From contig JAOTTP010000006.1 of NCBI GenBank assembly GCA_029864405.1, positions 1 to 64,000 on the forward strand: DNA of 64,000 bases, given 5' to 3'. How positions within the stretch are numbered: position 1 is the first letter of the stretch; every line of letters begins with the position of its first letter. This document shows positions 1 through 9,671 of this stretch, piece by piece. Source of the stretch: Nitrospirota bacterium. Lineage in GTDB: Bacteria > Nitrospirota > Nitrospiria > Nitrospirales > UBA8639. Made by a program: the position numbers and the translations under genes. The notes beneath the pieces are model-generated. The model had not been told where the DNA came from. It saw only the letters and a list, made by a program, of their open reading frames with translations, and ran no database searches.

Positions 1-386
1 GGTTCTTTACTTATCAAGCTGTCCAGAAATCGGGGTCCACTTCTCTACTTTCCGCCAACAAGCGGTTGAACACCGCCTATCTGCTCAAGGAGTCCTTTGG
101 CCAGTTGTGGGACTATGAGCAGGAAGGTTGGGCCCGACGCTTCTTTGAGAACTGGCGGGCCGCCCTGAAGTGGCAGGGTCTAAGACCTTACGAGGATTTT
201 GCCATGATGATTGATCGCCACGGAGATGGCATTTCGGCCTATTGCCAGCCCGAGAACAAAGTCGCCTTGGCCTTTGTCGAGGGTCTCAACAATAAGATCC
301 GCGTTCTCCAACGACGGGCCTACGGACTGCGCGACGAGGAGTATCTACGATTGAAGATACTTGCCTGCCTGCTCCCTGAGATCTGA
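1..386 (+). CDS. ISL3-type transposase, C-terminal end (cut by window edge)
   Basis: The reading frame is open from the first bases of the window, so the gene begins to the left. The visible C-terminus carries the typical ISL3-family tail: an AYLLKESFGQLWDY stretch, then FVEGLNNKIRVLQRRAYG, then LRLKILACLLPE. This lies after the last catalytic acidic residue of the DDE nuclease fold. A TTG at 66 could serve as a start but only because the real N-terminus is missing. About 20 residues before the AYLLKE block do not look like the family, so a frameshift near position 50 is possible. Whether the element is active cannot be judged from this piece. Confidence 0.75.
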   Translation, partial: FFTYQAVQKSGSTSLLSANKRLNTAYLLKESFGQLWDYEQEGWARRFFENWRAALKWQGLRPYEDFAMMIDRHGDGISAYCQPENKVALAFVEGLNNKIRVLQRRAYGLRDEEYLRLKILACLLPEI

Positions 387-473
387 AATGCCCCAAAATC
401 ACCAACTCACCTTGCAGAAGAGCCAGAAAGTTATTGGGGAAGTTAGCTGGAGGAAAGGGGAGATGCTGTGCCT

Positions 474-1880
474 TCAAGGAATGATGCTCACGAGCAACAT
501 GGCAGAGGTTTGGCCGGACTGGGCTTGTGAAGCGGAGGCGTTCACGTGCTGATTGTGTGAGATTTTGAGGCTAAGGGTTTGTTGGCGATGGTTGAGATGC
601 AAGTAGTCACGCACGTCTTTTTTGAATAATAGTGAGACGTCATAGACCTGAGGGTTCACGCTGGTATTGGACCGTTGATTGAGAATATATTGCCCGAGAA
701 TTGAAACATGCAGGGAGTCATCCACTGCAAGGTAGGCATACCCTAGTTTAGCCGAAAGCGTATCAGTCCGAAGTGCATCAAAACGATTCAGGTCTCGGGT
801 AAATTCAACTCCCGGTTTGAGGGTCGATGTTGGGGAGACCCGAAAACTCGAGCCAAGCTTGGCAAAAAATCGATCCCTGGCCATAGTGCCACGGGAATTG
901 ACCCTCCGAGTAAACCCCCACTGCGGTGTGAGATCCACCGGTTCTAGGAGATTCAAGGTGCCACCCATTTTTGATCCAATTTCTTCCTCCGTCCCATTCT
1001 CTCCAAATTCACGTTGAGACGTTTTGTAGTATGAGGACCAATCTCCCTTCCCCGCCCCGTGCAGAAATGACAGGTTCGCCGAAACGGATTCAGTGGTAAT
1101 AGCATTCGAGAGGGGTCCATCAGGTCGAGTAAAGATGTCTGTCTGCTGCCGGGTGTACCCAATTGATAGGCTGGGCCAATCGGGAGCGGCCCAGAGTAAG
1201 GAAAATTTTTGCTGGTTAGCGACGGTTTGGGCACGAGACAGGTCTCCTTCAACATTACTAGTGAATCGGCTGAGTTCTATCTTGGGAGTGACGAGCGGAA
1301 GATTCCATTCCCACATCAGTTTTCCTCCAACTCGATCACTTGGTGTCGTAAATGCCGTGTTCCCGGTTTCTTGCCCGGAATATCCATATTGAGCTTGGTA
1401 CTTCATGCTGGCCGTGGTCCCCTTGATGACGAATTGAGCTCCCGTGCGGTTGGTGATGGGTGTTGCGGAGTTGTCCGTTATGAAGGGATCCCGATACACC
1501 ATCTGGACTCCAGCGGTCAGGGCTTCATGAAAAAGAGAAATGTCATTTGAGGCTTCATAAAGACTGCTGCCACCTTGGCTCGCTACGGAAGGCATATCTC
1601 GAGCGCCCTGAAGGTTGTAGGGTTCACGTCTTTGGGTAAAGTTGAAACGAGTGAGAGAATATTCACCCATGGATTCAGTACAGGGAGTGGTTGGGGTAAA
1701 AAAAGGTGAAGAACGTCCTAAAGAAGAATAGGTTGGAGAACCACACGCATTGGAATGTGAGTCTGTTCGCAGACCTAGCCGATCAACGAGCGGGATCGAG
1801 TCCTCCGAAAAGGCTGGGCCGCTCATCAACGGGAGAAACAGACATCCAAGAACCAACCAGAGAACAGTCCGCACCATCAT
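474..1880 (-). CDS. Putative outer-membrane beta-barrel protein
   Basis: A 468-residue exported protein I cannot assign to a family. An N-terminal signal peptide (hydrophobic residues 4-20, cleavage probably after GPAFS) is followed by about 60 residues of serine/proline-rich linker. The remainder consists of many short alternating polar/hydrophobic strands with aromatic ends, of the kind seen in outer-membrane barrels, ending in a hydrophobic strand LLVSIIP. No lipobox and no internal hydrophobic helices are seen. It stands alone: the ISL3 remnant lies downstream and about 800 bases of apparently empty DNA lie upstream. A role as porin or surface structure is inference from strand pattern only. 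Confidence 0.55.
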   Translation of the reverse strand: MMVRTVLWLVLGCLFLPLMSGPAFSEDSIPLVDRLGLRTDSHSNACGSPTYSSLGRSSPFFTPTTPCTESMGEYSLTRFNFTQRREPYNLQGARDMPSVASQGGSSLYEASNDISLFHEALTAGVQMVYRDPFITDNSATPITNRTGAQFVIKGTTASMKYQAQYGYSGQETGNTAFTTPSDRVGGKLMWEWNLPLVTPKIELSRFTSNVEGDLSRAQTVANQQKFSLLWAAPDWPSLSIGYTRQQTDIFTRPDGPLSNAITTESVSANLSFLHGAGKGDWSSYYKTSQREFGENGTEEEIGSKMGGTLNLLEPVDLTPQWGFTRRVNSRGTMARDRFFAKLGSSFRVSPTSTLKPGVEFTRDLNRFDALRTDTLSAKLGYAYLAVDDSLHVSILGQYILNQRSNTSVNPQVYDVSLLFKKDVRDYLHLNHRQQTLSLKISHNQHVNASASQAQSGQTSAMLLVSIIP

Positions 1881-2680
1881 CTGCCCCCTTCTTTTGTAAT
1901 TTTTCTCCTATCCTTATCGGTAAGCAACCCAGATGCCGTAGTGCAAAATGGGCAGAAATTTCCTCCCTAATTACTGATTTTCGTCAGAAGAAAAAAGAAA
2001 AGAGTTGATCTCATTGCTAATTTCAGATTGTCACAATTCTGGAGTCGGAAAATTTTTCCTATGTGCCAAAAATATGAGTAGAGCTGAGGGATTCCAGACA
2101 CAGATTCCCTGTGCTTTTACAACCACAAAGGAATTGAGGTGATACGTGACCAAAATAAAGTAAAGGCAGAGTGCGGACACACCCTGATATAGGTGAACCC
2201 GGCTTTCCATCTCGTGTCCGCATATCTCAAAATAATCGAATATATGTATCCAATAGTCATAAAGAATAAACAAAACGATACAAATGACATTTCTGGCTAT
2301 TCATTGATTCATCACTAAGACAATCCAAAAGCTGGCCCACAAAAACCCCTTGGATTCGTCAAACCCGGAAGGGATGAGTATTTGGAAAATGGGACATACA
2401 GTTGGCCAGTTGGCGCACAAATAAATTCAGCGCCTATCGATTCTGATAAAAAACCGTCATATTCTCAATGGCTTACACACTCAAAGCGATGTAAGGGGTT
2501 TAATGGGTTGGGTCGTTAATAAGAACGTCTTTTCACTCCAAGAATCAGAACGCGTAATGGTCAGTAATCTCTCAGGACTAATCTGTGAAGGTGGGTTCGT
2601 GAGAATGATAATATATTCAAACAACGGAGCATCCCTCGAGTTTTTGATGGGATGAGGAAAGAAGATGGAGGGAGAGAATT
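1881..2680. other. Gene-free stretch of about 0.8 kb
   Basis: Between the divergent barrel-like gene and msrA. Short open frames here have no recognisable protein features and no good ribosome-binding sites. The DNA is AT-richer than its surroundings. It presumably holds the two divergent promoters, but I cannot place them with confidence. Confidence 0.5.
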
Positions 2681-3313
2681 ATGCGAACAACGTCCTTGTT
2701 CATCATTCTGGGATTGGCCGCCTTATTGATAGGGGGAATGACGGCCATGCCGCCAGGAAATCTCGCTGCGGAAGGGAGTCAACATGCCAAGGCGACCTTT
2801 GCCGGAGGCTGCTTCTGGTGTATGGAAGAAGTGTATGAAAAAGTCGAGGGGGTGATATCCGTCATCTCAGGGTACACAGGAGGACAGCTGCCCAATCCGA
2901 CGTATGAGCAAGTTTCAGCCGGAGGCACCGGACATACTGAATCCGTTGAAGTGACCTACGATCCTACCAAGGTCACGTATCAACGCCTGTTGGAGGTATT
3001 TTGGCATAATGTTGACCCTACGACACCAAATGCCCAATTCTGTGATCATGGCAGCCAATATCGAACAGCAATTTTCTATCACGATGAAACGCAGAAACGG
3101 GATATCGATACATCCAAGCAAGCGGTAGAGGCTTCCAAATCCTTTCCACAGCCAATTGTGACTGAGATTGTCCCGGCTTCGATTTTCTATCCTGCTGAAA
3201 ACTATCACCAGGATTTTTATCAAAAGAATCCCGTCCGCTACAAATTTTATAAATGGAACTGCGGCCGTTCTCAGCGTTTGGAACAGTTATGGGGAACGCC
3301 CGGGACTTCCTAG
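2681..3313 (+). CDS. msrA: Peptide methionine sulfoxide reductase A, exported
   Basis: Reduces the S-epimer of methionine sulfoxide in proteins. The catalytic motif GGCFWC lies at about residues 42-47, with Cys44 expected to be nucleophilic, followed by the family blocks GYTGG, GHTESVEVTYDP and DHGSQYRTAIFY, and AENYHQDFY near the C-terminus. A hydrophobic N-terminus (about residues 5-25) looks like a signal peptide, so the enzyme probably acts in the periplasm, which is less common than the cytosolic form. An AGGGAGAG ribosome site lies just before the ATG. No electron-donor partner (msrB or thioredoxin-like gene) is next to it. Confidence 0.93.
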   Translation: MRTTSLFIILGLAALLIGGMTAMPPGNLAAEGSQHAKATFAGGCFWCMEEVYEKVEGVISVISGYTGGQLPNPTYEQVSAGGTGHTESVEVTYDPTKVTYQRLLEVFWHNVDPTTPNAQFCDHGSQYRTAIFYHDETQKRDIDTSKQAVEASKSFPQPIVTEIVPASIFYPAENYHQDFYQKNPVRYKFYKWNCGRSQRLEQLWGTPGTS

Positions 3314-3617
3314 AAATCTCCTCGCCGCCATTTCAGTCTGGGATGGCATGGCTATTCTTTTACCTCTAGAAAAGAGGAAGAGGTGAGGGAAGTAACGCGT
3401 CATGCGAGCTTATGACTGTTGGTTGAGATTTTCCCATCCTGAGACGTCTTCATCCAAGGATTCGTCTCCAATCCATTCAATTGCGATCTCATATGTATGG
3501 CTCACGGGATGAGCCCAGATTACTTTGTCCCTGCTCTACCAATTTAATCGTATGAAAAACTTATTTAGAAATATGGGCTCGAACCATACCAGGCTTTCTG
3601 GATTGAACCGTCACGTG

Positions 3618-4784
3618 ATGCGTGTGTGGGGGTGGGTGGCAGTGGTGCTCTCTCTGTCTATTCTGGGTTGCCCAATGAGAGAGGTGCAACCAACATTTCA
3701 TGATGAATGTGGGATTCTGAGTTCCAACGTCGATTGGTCCAATCGGATTAAAGTGTTGAACCTCTTAAGCCTGGCCTTTTCTCAGAAATGTGATGCCGCG
3801 GTCATTGAGTATGCGGAACAAGCCCAATATGACTTTCGCCATAAGACTTTCTCGTTCTCTCGAGAAATGGCCGGGGTCTTTTTATCAGATGGGGTGCTCA
3901 CGGAGTATGTGTTGGAATCATATGAGCGGGCATATTTAAGCGTATTGCTTGCAGCGAGCTATCTGAGGACCGGAAACGTCGAGGATGCCAAAGTGGAATT
4001 ACGGCAGTTGGACCATGAACTGTTCGCCCCGCTATATAATTTTGGTGAAGACCCTGTCAATTTGGTGCTCTCAGCCGTACTATGGGAAGTCCTTGGTGAA
4101 CCAGGAGATGCCAGAACCGATTGGTTCCGGGTGGCGGAGCCCACCAGTTCTTCTCCTTTGCAAGTGGATCCTACTCTCCAAGCGTTTGCCCAGGAGCAGG
4201 TCATCCGGCTGGATCAGGGTGGCCACCCTACCCCCCGGTGGCAGGTCTATGGGCTTGGTCGCTTTCCTGAGGTCGATTGGGATTTTAAATTATTTGGCTC
4301 CCCAAACGGATACTTTGTGATCCATCCCAAGCCACCCTTTCGGGAGTCGTGTGTTTCTGAAACCGGGTTTCGTCTTTCAACGAAAAGTTGGTTTGCCAAA
4401 ATCGCACACCGGCATGATCGTGCCTACCACCCCCTCTTGAACATTCAAAGTTGGATCCGTTTGCCTATCGGTGTGGTGTATGGATTGGTGCCTTTTTCGC
4501 TTGGGGCCGGAGTGGCCGTTGGTGGATGTGCTGGAGCCGCTTCCCTTGGAGGAAGAGGCAGTGGAGATTTGTGTGCCCTGTCCCTTCTGGGTGGGGCGCA
4601 TTTAATGCAAATGGCTCCCACTGTGTTTCAAGACACCGTACGTCCGGATTTACGACACTGGGAGCTTCTTCCTGCAGCGATCGTCTTGACCCAGGCAGTC
4701 GATCTGGAGTCTGAGTCCTGTCACACCGATCAATCTCGGTTGCATCTCTTAGTAACTCAGCCCCTTAGCCCTCCCTCCCAATAA
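3618..4784 (+). CDS. Lipoprotein of unknown function, COG3014-like
   Basis: The frame is open from a TTG at 3525, but the ATG at 3618 puts a clean lipoprotein signal at the very N-terminus (hydrophobic core, then LSILGC as lipobox), so I prefer that start; the ATG at 3552 is the other option. After the acylated cysteine comes a helical region with paired helices like tetratricopeptide repeats (YERAYLSVLLAASYLRTGN, then NLVLSAVLWEVLG), about residues 60-190. A glycine-rich hydrophobic stretch (about 300-340) follows and could associate with membrane. This layout resembles the poorly known COG3014 lipoproteins. It is probably anchored to the periplasmic side of a membrane; function unknown. Confidence 0.6.
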   Translation: MRVWGWVAVVLSLSILGCPMREVQPTFHDECGILSSNVDWSNRIKVLNLLSLAFSQKCDAAVIEYAEQAQYDFRHKTFSFSREMAGVFLSDGVLTEYVLESYERAYLSVLLAASYLRTGNVEDAKVELRQLDHELFAPLYNFGEDPVNLVLSAVLWEVLGEPGDARTDWFRVAEPTSSSPLQVDPTLQAFAQEQVIRLDQGGHPTPRWQVYGLGRFPEVDWDFKLFGSPNGYFVIHPKPPFRESCVSETGFRLSTKSWFAKIAHRHDRAYHPLLNIQSWIRLPIGVVYGLVPFSLGAGVAVGGCAGAASLGGRGSGDLCALSLLGGAHLMQMAPTVFQDTVRPDLRHWELLPAAIVLTQAVDLESESCHTDQSRLHLLVTQPLSPPSQ

Positions 4785-5184
4785 TTCGAAAATGGGACCG
4801 CCTTTCCTAACCCTTTCTTCTCAGCCGTAGGTCTTACTTCCCAGTCAGTGTGCAAGGGCTCGTTCAAGGAAGAATGGAAAGTTCGATATAAATTTAGATA
4901 TTTGGGACTGTTGGAAAAAGCGGTGTGCTGCCTCCGGTGAGACGATGATGGCCAAAACGATCTCGTCAAAGGGCTTCGAGGAACTCCTCTTCGCTATGCA
5001 CTCCCCGTAGGGTGCTCCTGAGTTGGTATCTGTGAGGGGCGGGACCCCCCTTGAGGCGAGGTCCGTGGACCTTCCCCTGCGTTTAGGCGGCCACCAGAGA
5101 GGTGGCCCCGGGAAATTTGACACCGTCTTCAGTGGATAAGTAGACCTGTTTCAATCATCTTCATGTCATTCACAGGAGCTTATC

Positions 5185-5490
5185 ATGAGTAGACGAATCA
5201 GACGCAATCACAACCCCGTGTTCAAGGCGAAAGTGGCGTTGGCTGCCCTGAAGGGCGATTTAACCACCGCCGAGTTGGCGAAGAAATTTGAGGTTCACCC
5301 GAACCAGATTGCCCAATGGAAAACACCGCTACTGGAGCATGCACCCGGAGCATTCGATGAGAAGTGGCGCGAGACGACCCCTGCCGTCGATATCAAAACC
5401 CTGCATGCGAAGATCGATCAACTGACGCTGGAGAATGATTTTTTAGAAGTGGCGCTCGGCAGGGCCGGACTGCTGAGCGTAAAGAAATGA
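5185..5490 (+). CDS. IS3-family transposase OrfA
   Basis: A 101-residue DNA-binding subunit. The N-terminal half is a helix-turn-helix ([22 protein letters not shown], then HPNQIAQWK), and the C-terminal half is a leucine-zipper-like coiled coil ending in the block [16 protein letters not shown] that is typical of this group. The stop overlaps the start of orfB in ATGA, so orfB is either made by translational coupling or joined to OrfA by frameshifting. A run of six T at 5439-5444 is a possible slippage site, though it lies rather far upstream of the overlap. Confidence 0.9.
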   Translation: MSRRIRRNHNPVFKAKVALAALKGDLTTAELAKKFEVHPNQIAQWKTPLLEHAPGAFDEKWRETTPAVDIKTLHAKIDQLTLENDFLEVALGRAGLLSVKK

Positions 5491-6314
5491 TCGACCGGAA
5501 CCATAAACTACCCATCTCGCACCAAGCGAAGTTACTCGGATTGTCTAGAGGCAGTATCTACTACCAACCAGTGCCATTCAGGGAGAGTGAACTCTCGTTG
5601 ATGCATCGTCTGGATCAACTGCATCTGGCACACCCGTTTGCCGGTTCGCGGATGTTGAGAGATCTGCTGCGATTGGAGGGTTTTCGCGTCGGTCGTCAGC
5701 ACGTCAGAACACGGATGAAGCGTATGGGCATAGAGGCGCTCTATTGCCAGCCCAGGACGACTCACCCGCATCGGGGACATGCCATTTACCCGTACTTACT
5801 CAGGAATCTGTCCATGACGCGCCCCAATCAGGTGTGGGCCTCAGATGTCAGCTACATCCCGATGGCTCATGGATTTGTCTATCTGACAGTGATCCTGGAC
5901 TGGTATAGTCGCCGAGCCCTGTCATGGCGGGTATCGGTGACGATGGATGTGGAATTTATCATGGACGCCTTGGAAGAGGCGATTGAGCAATATGGCTGTC
6001 CAGCAATCATGAACACCGATCAAGGCAGCCAATATACCAGTGACCGCTTCACTCAATCGCTCAAGAATCGAGACATTCAAATGAGCATGGACGGCAAAGG
6101 AGCCTGGCGTGACAATGTTTTTGTAGAACGACGGTGGCGCTCAGTGCAATATGAGGACATTTACTTACATGCCTATGAGACTCCGAGTGAGGTCAAACAA
6201 GGCCTGAAACGGTATTTTGCATTCGACAATACCAGTCGTCCACATCAGGCACATACTGGGCAGACACCAGATACAGCGTATTTCAGCCTATTGCCAGTAG
6301 CCGAAGTCGCATAA
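5487..6314 (+). CDS. IS3-family transposase OrfB (DDE integrase core)
   Basis: A 275-residue catalytic subunit. An N-terminal HTH_21-like region (about 40-100, [13 protein letters not shown]) is followed by the integrase core: WASDVSYIP carries the first Asp, [10 protein letters not shown] the second Asp and [13 protein letters not shown] the Glu. The C-terminus [10 protein letters not shown] is also typical of the family. Overlap with orfA by four bases indicates coupled expression. All catalytic residues are present. Confidence 0.93.
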   Translation: MIDRNHKLPISHQAKLLGLSRGSIYYQPVPFRESELSLMHRLDQLHLAHPFAGSRMLRDLLRLEGFRVGRQHVRTRMKRMGIEALYCQPRTTHPHRGHAIYPYLLRNLSMTRPNQVWASDVSYIPMAHGFVYLTVILDWYSRRALSWRVSVTMDVEFIMDALEEAIEQYGCPAIMNTDQGSQYTSDRFTQSLKNRDIQMSMDGKGAWRDNVFVERRWRSVQYEDIYLHAYETPSEVKQGLKRYFAFDNTSRPHQAHTGQTPDTAYFSLLPVAEVA

Positions 6315-6344
6315 TTCATTGGGACACTTTCCACTTAAGGCTTG

Positions 6345-7325
6345 GCTTGGGGTGTTCAGATAAAGGGGGCCACCTCTCAGATCTGCGTCGAGGATCAGCA
6401 AGCCCCTGAGGGTAAAGGTCATGGCCTGCAAGAAGGCCGCAAATTGATTCTTGGCGATACCCCGATAGCGCACGCGCTTGGGGCGCTGCGAGAAGACGCG
6501 CTCATAGGGTGCCCGCAGATGGGTCTACCAGCGATCACGGTCTCGGTTCTTCGTTTTCATGTTGTGCCGTTGGATGGCCGCGAGATGGCAGCCCCGCTGG
6601 GCCGCCGTCTGCCGCGCGGGGGCCGTGCAATAGCCTTTATCTCCCTAGATCGCTCCCTGCGTAGGACAGATATGGCGCAGGCCTTGGGCATCTGGCAGAT
6701 TGGCGGGCGTGGTCGCCACTTTGTTGATCAGGCCCGACTGCATATCCACACTGACATGTTCCTTATACCCGTACCAATACTTCTTCTTGCCCTTGCACCC
6801 AATGCGGGCTTATGGATCAGCCGCCACTTTCGGCAACACGTCATTATTGAATGTCTCGATTTTCTGTTGTCGCGCCTTGTCCCCCTCTTCCCACAGGGTG
6901 GCTTTCGCAATCAGATGGGTGGCATCCACCAAGGTGCCCCCTGCACTCATGAGCCCCGCGGCCTTCAGTTGGTCACGCATCGTCGCAAACAGTGGGGAGA
7001 GCCGTGTTGGCCCCATGCGGGTACGGACACGGGTGAACAGGCTATAGTCGGGGGTGGGCTCGGACAAGGTAAACCCACAGAACCATTTGGCCGCGAGAGT
7101 CTCTTCCAGATAGCGTTCGAGTGCTCGATCCGAGAGGTCTTCCATGAATTTGGAGCAGCAGACAGCGAAACAATCGCTCGACGCCATAGCCGTCAGCCCC
7201 TTTGAGCTGACTCACCTCCGCCAAGGCCTGGGTGGTCTCGGGGAGAGAGGCCTGAAACCGGCGAAAGGGAGCGTGGACGAGAGGAAACTGTCGAGATCAA
7301 CCATTTCCATTTGGGACATGTGAAA
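6345..7325 (-). pseudogene. IS5-type (DUF772) transposase, broken
   Basis: Reading the minus strand from about 7320 gives an IS5-like transposase in pieces. The start MSQMEMVDLDSF is followed by a frameshift into the APFRRFQASLPET...LKGADGYGVERLF part, then a second frameshift near 7155 into MEDLSDRALERYLEE. In-frame stops occur after KVAADP (about 6815), before GDKGY (about 6640) and before THLRAPYE (about 6515). The three catalytic acids of the family (in DATHLIAK, GDKGY, PYERVF) are still recognisable. The C-terminal end is cut by the IS3-type insertion at about 6340. Confidence 0.85.
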
Positions 7326-7516
7326 CTCCAAGGCGAAGAGGACGGGAAAGACCAGTGGACGGGGTGGAGTATAGCAAAAGGTTCAATCAATGACTCTATT
7401 ATTCAACAGTCCCATATTTATATGTGGTGGCTGAGGAAGTCTCATGGGGCATGAAGAGTTACATGCCAACAAGGGCATCTCATCCGAGTGTGATTTTCTC
7501 TGATGAGTTTATCCCC

Positions 7517-7537
7517 TTGGATACAGCATGTATCCAA
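7517..7537. repeat. Perfect 8-bp inverted repeat
   Basis: TTGGATAC, a 5-base spacer, then GTATCCAA. It lies in the gap between the transposon and the gene at 7690. No T-run follows on either strand, so a terminator is unlikely. It could be a protein-binding site or chance. Confidence 0.4.
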
Positions 7538-7689
7538 AAGGATAACGGTTGATATTGAAGTGGGATAAAGAGTCATGTTGAAATAAAAGAATAATGGTTA
7601 AAAATTTCATAGGTTTGTTCTTCACATCCTGACTCATGTCATACTTCATCATGGCACTGGGTCTTGCCTGTGAATGAAAGGAACAACAT

Positions 7690-8130
7690 ATGACACACGC
7701 ACAATTGGAAGATGCTGGACTGTTTCCTTTTAGGCGGAGGGGGTTGGTTGGTTCCCTGAGGTTTTGTCTGACCTTGTTGGTCATGGGGTTCATGATGATG
7801 GGGGCTAGCAAGGGATGTGTGGAGGCCAAGCCCACGGAACCCTTAGCTCCTGCTCCACAAAGTATTTCGGTGTACGCACTTTCGCGTGGGAAAGGTGTGC
7901 CTGATCAGGCCAGGGAGGTACTAGCCCAATCTCGAACTCTCCTGAAGGCTGCCCAGGAACGCGGAGAGGTCCTGCGAGTAGTTGAGCAACGTATTGGAAT
8001 AGAAGGAGAGACCAGGCTCTGCGCGGAATTTTCTCCGGCGGAATCGGCCCGGACCATATTCGATCAGATCCAACAGCTAGGCCAGGGGGTGGATTTGCTC
8101 AACGTGAAAGTCGAGCCGTGTCCACCATGA
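7690..8130 (+). CDS. Hypothetical exported protein
   Basis: A 146-residue protein I do not recognise. A basic N-terminal stretch (FRRRG) followed by about 20 hydrophobic residues (25-45, LLVMGFMMMGAS) suggests a signal peptide or membrane anchor; the Cys in SKGC is a poor lipobox. The rest (about 60-146) is a small mixed alpha/beta domain with two cysteines near the end (LCAEF and EPCPP). It lies 113 bases upstream of the metalloprotease gene in the same direction, so the two may be co-transcribed, which is inference from spacing only. Confidence 0.55.
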   Translation: MTHAQLEDAGLFPFRRRGLVGSLRFCLTLLVMGFMMMGASKGCVEAKPTEPLAPAPQSISVYALSRGKGVPDQAREVLAQSRTLLKAAQERGEVLRVVEQRIGIEGETRLCAEFSPAESARTIFDQIQQLGQGVDLLNVKVEPCPP

Positions 8131-8243
8131 CGGATTCCTCCCCCTGCACGAACCTGGTTGGCCGTATACGGCATCAATGAGGTCCTAGGGTTCTCGTGTC
8201 CATCAACAAGGATGTTCATCACTACTTTCAAAGGAGTTGAATC

Positions 8244-9560
8244 ATGAAACATTGTCGTTTCCCTTTCATTCGGGCATTACTCCTGTCAGGGATGGTCGTT
8301 GGATTAGCTGCCTGTTCCCATCACCACTCACCCCAATCGCCAAGTGTGGACACTGGACCCAAAAATTCTCCGGAACAGGGCAAGCAAATTTTGTCGGATA
8401 ATGCGCAACAGAAACGAGACGAGTGGAAAACCAAAACCTTTGAAGAGTTTAAAGCCCAAACCTATAAAGAACCATTTGAAGGTGGGAAATATATTGTGAA
8501 CGGTGATACCCCGATTCTTAATGAAAAATTCCTGCAGGAATTTTTTGAAACCCGTATCAAGGAATCGATCAGCCCCGCCGAAGGCGGTCGAAAGAAATTA
8601 ACTGTTCATCAAGTCAATGGCCAGGACGCGGTTTGGAATTCTATAGAAAAACGGCAGTTGACCTACTGTGTCAGCAAAACATTCGGCACGAATTACAATC
8701 AAATGGTGTCGGATATGCAGTCGGCGGGAGGGGCATGGGAAGCCGTGGCTGCGGTCGATTTCATTCATGTGGCGGGAGAGGATGACTCGTGCACGGCGTC
8801 CAACCCCAATGTGATTTTTGATGTGCGGCCGGTCAACGTGAATGGACAATATCTGGCTCGAGCCTTTTTCCCGGATGAGCCACGGTCTACACGAAATGTC
8901 TTAGTGGATAACAGTTCGTTTCAATTGGATCCCAACGGGAAATTAAGCCTGCAAGGGATATTGCGGCATGAATTAGGCCATACAATCGGATTCCGGCATG
9001 AACATACACGACCGGATTCAGGCGCATGCTTCGAAGATAATAACTGGCGACCGTTGACCAGTTACGATGCCTTCTCGGTCATGCATTATCCCCAATGTAA
9101 CGGCAAAGGGGATTGGTCGCTGACCCTGACCAACATCGATAAAAATGGGACAGCGTGTTTGTATGGACCCGCGCAGGGGTTCACCATTGATTCCTCAATT
9201 TGTCAGGGACCAGAAGAGCCCGCTGGGCCTGTGGCCTGCGGACCCAAAGCGGAAAGCTTTACTGGGCAGAGTGTGGCCAAAAACGAAGAGAAAACCTATG
9301 GCCCCTTTGCGGTGGTTCCGGGAACATTAGTTGAAGTGGTTATGCATGGAGAAGCCAATCCCGGCGATCCGGATCTGTATGTACGGTTCAACCAGGATCC
9401 AACAACGACTGCCTACGATTGCCGCCCCTATCTTTCGGGTGCGGAAGAAAAGTGTACCCTGGATGTGCCAACGAATGGGACTGACGTCCATGTGAAAGTC
9501 CGGGGATATTCAGACGCGCATTTCAATCTCACGGTGACTCACACCCCTACGCATCAATAG
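8244..9560 (+). CDS. Astacin-like zinc metalloprotease lipoprotein with PPC domain
   Basis: A 438-residue secreted protease. A lipoprotein signal ends in GLAAC (Cys24). The catalytic domain holds the astacin-type zinc motif HELGHTIGFRHEHTRPD at residues 242-258 (three His ligands and the general-base Glu243), followed by the Met-turn SVMHYP at 278-283. The C-terminal 110 residues match a bacterial pre-peptidase C-terminal (PPC) domain: GPFAVVPGTLVEVVM, DPDLYVRF and HVKVRGYSDAHFNLTV. Such domains are usually found at the end of secreted proteases. A strong AAAGGAG site precedes the ATG. It probably sits on the outer surface or faces the periplasm; substrate unknown. Confidence 0.88.
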   Translation: MKHCRFPFIRALLLSGMVVGLAACSHHHSPQSPSVDTGPKNSPEQGKQILSDNAQQKRDEWKTKTFEEFKAQTYKEPFEGGKYIVNGDTPILNEKFLQEFFETRIKESISPAEGGRKKLTVHQVNGQDAVWNSIEKRQLTYCVSKTFGTNYNQMVSDMQSAGGAWEAVAAVDFIHVAGEDDSCTASNPNVIFDVRPVNVNGQYLARAFFPDEPRSTRNVLVDNSSFQLDPNGKLSLQGILRHELGHTIGFRHEHTRPDSGACFEDNNWRPLTSYDAFSVMHYPQCNGKGDWSLTLTNIDKNGTACLYGPAQGFTIDSSICQGPEEPAGPVACGPKAESFTGQSVAKNEEKTYGPFAVVPGTLVEVVMHGEANPGDPDLYVRFNQDPTTTAYDCRPYLSGAEEKCTLDVPTNGTDVHVKVRGYSDAHFNLTVTHTPTHQ

Positions 9561-9577
9561 CTCACCGCATCTGACAC

Positions 9578-9609
9578 CAGGGCAAGGAGGCACTAGCCTC
9601 CCTGCCCTG
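9578..9609. terminator. Hairpin between convergent genes, probable bidirectional terminator
   Basis: CAGGGCAAGGAGGC, loop ACTA, GCCTCCCTGCCCTG: 13 of 14 pairs form. It lies just after the metalloprotease stop and before the end of the convergent FGE-like gene. No clear T-run follows on either strand, so termination is inferred from position and stem strength. Confidence 0.5.
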
Positions 9610-9671
9610 ATCTTGTTGAGAATCTAGCGTGAAGACAGGTTTCTGATAAATTGAGGAGAGAATTAACGGTG

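Larger units (their letters stand above)
5126..6340 (+). mobile_element. IS3-family insertion sequence, apparently intact
   Basis: Contains overlapping orfA and orfB. Imperfect inverted ends are visible: CTTCAGTGGATAAGT near 5127 on the left and the complement of ACTTTCCACTTAAG near 6327-6340 on the right, which share CTT(C/A)AGTGGA. Exact ends are uncertain by a few bases and I do not see a clear target duplication. It sits inside the 3' part of an older IS5-type element, so it arrived later. The catalytic DDE residues are present and no frame is broken, so it may be active. Confidence 0.8.
4898..7419 (-). mobile_element. Decayed IS5-type element interrupted by an IS3-type element
   Basis: Ten-base inverted ends GGGACTGTTG (4904-4913) and CAACAGTCCC (7404-7413) bound a block that holds a minus-strand transposase relic. 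The bases just outside both ends are the same, ATATTT at 4898-4903 and 7414-7419, as expected for a target duplication. Subtracting the inner IS3-type element leaves about 1.3 kb, a normal size for this kind of element. The transposase is broken by two frameshifts and three stops, so the element cannot move by itself. Confidence 0.8.

Noticed and set aside
5439-5444. Six-T run in orfA as the programmed frameshift site
   Set aside because: It is inside the conserved ENDFLE block, about 45 bases before the orfA/orfB overlap, and a shift there would not clearly give the usual fusion; ATGA coupling explains expression more simply.
6342-7205. 287-residue plus-strand frame across the IS5-type relic
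   Set aside because: It is antisense to the transposase pseudogene, whose motifs are clear on the minus strand.
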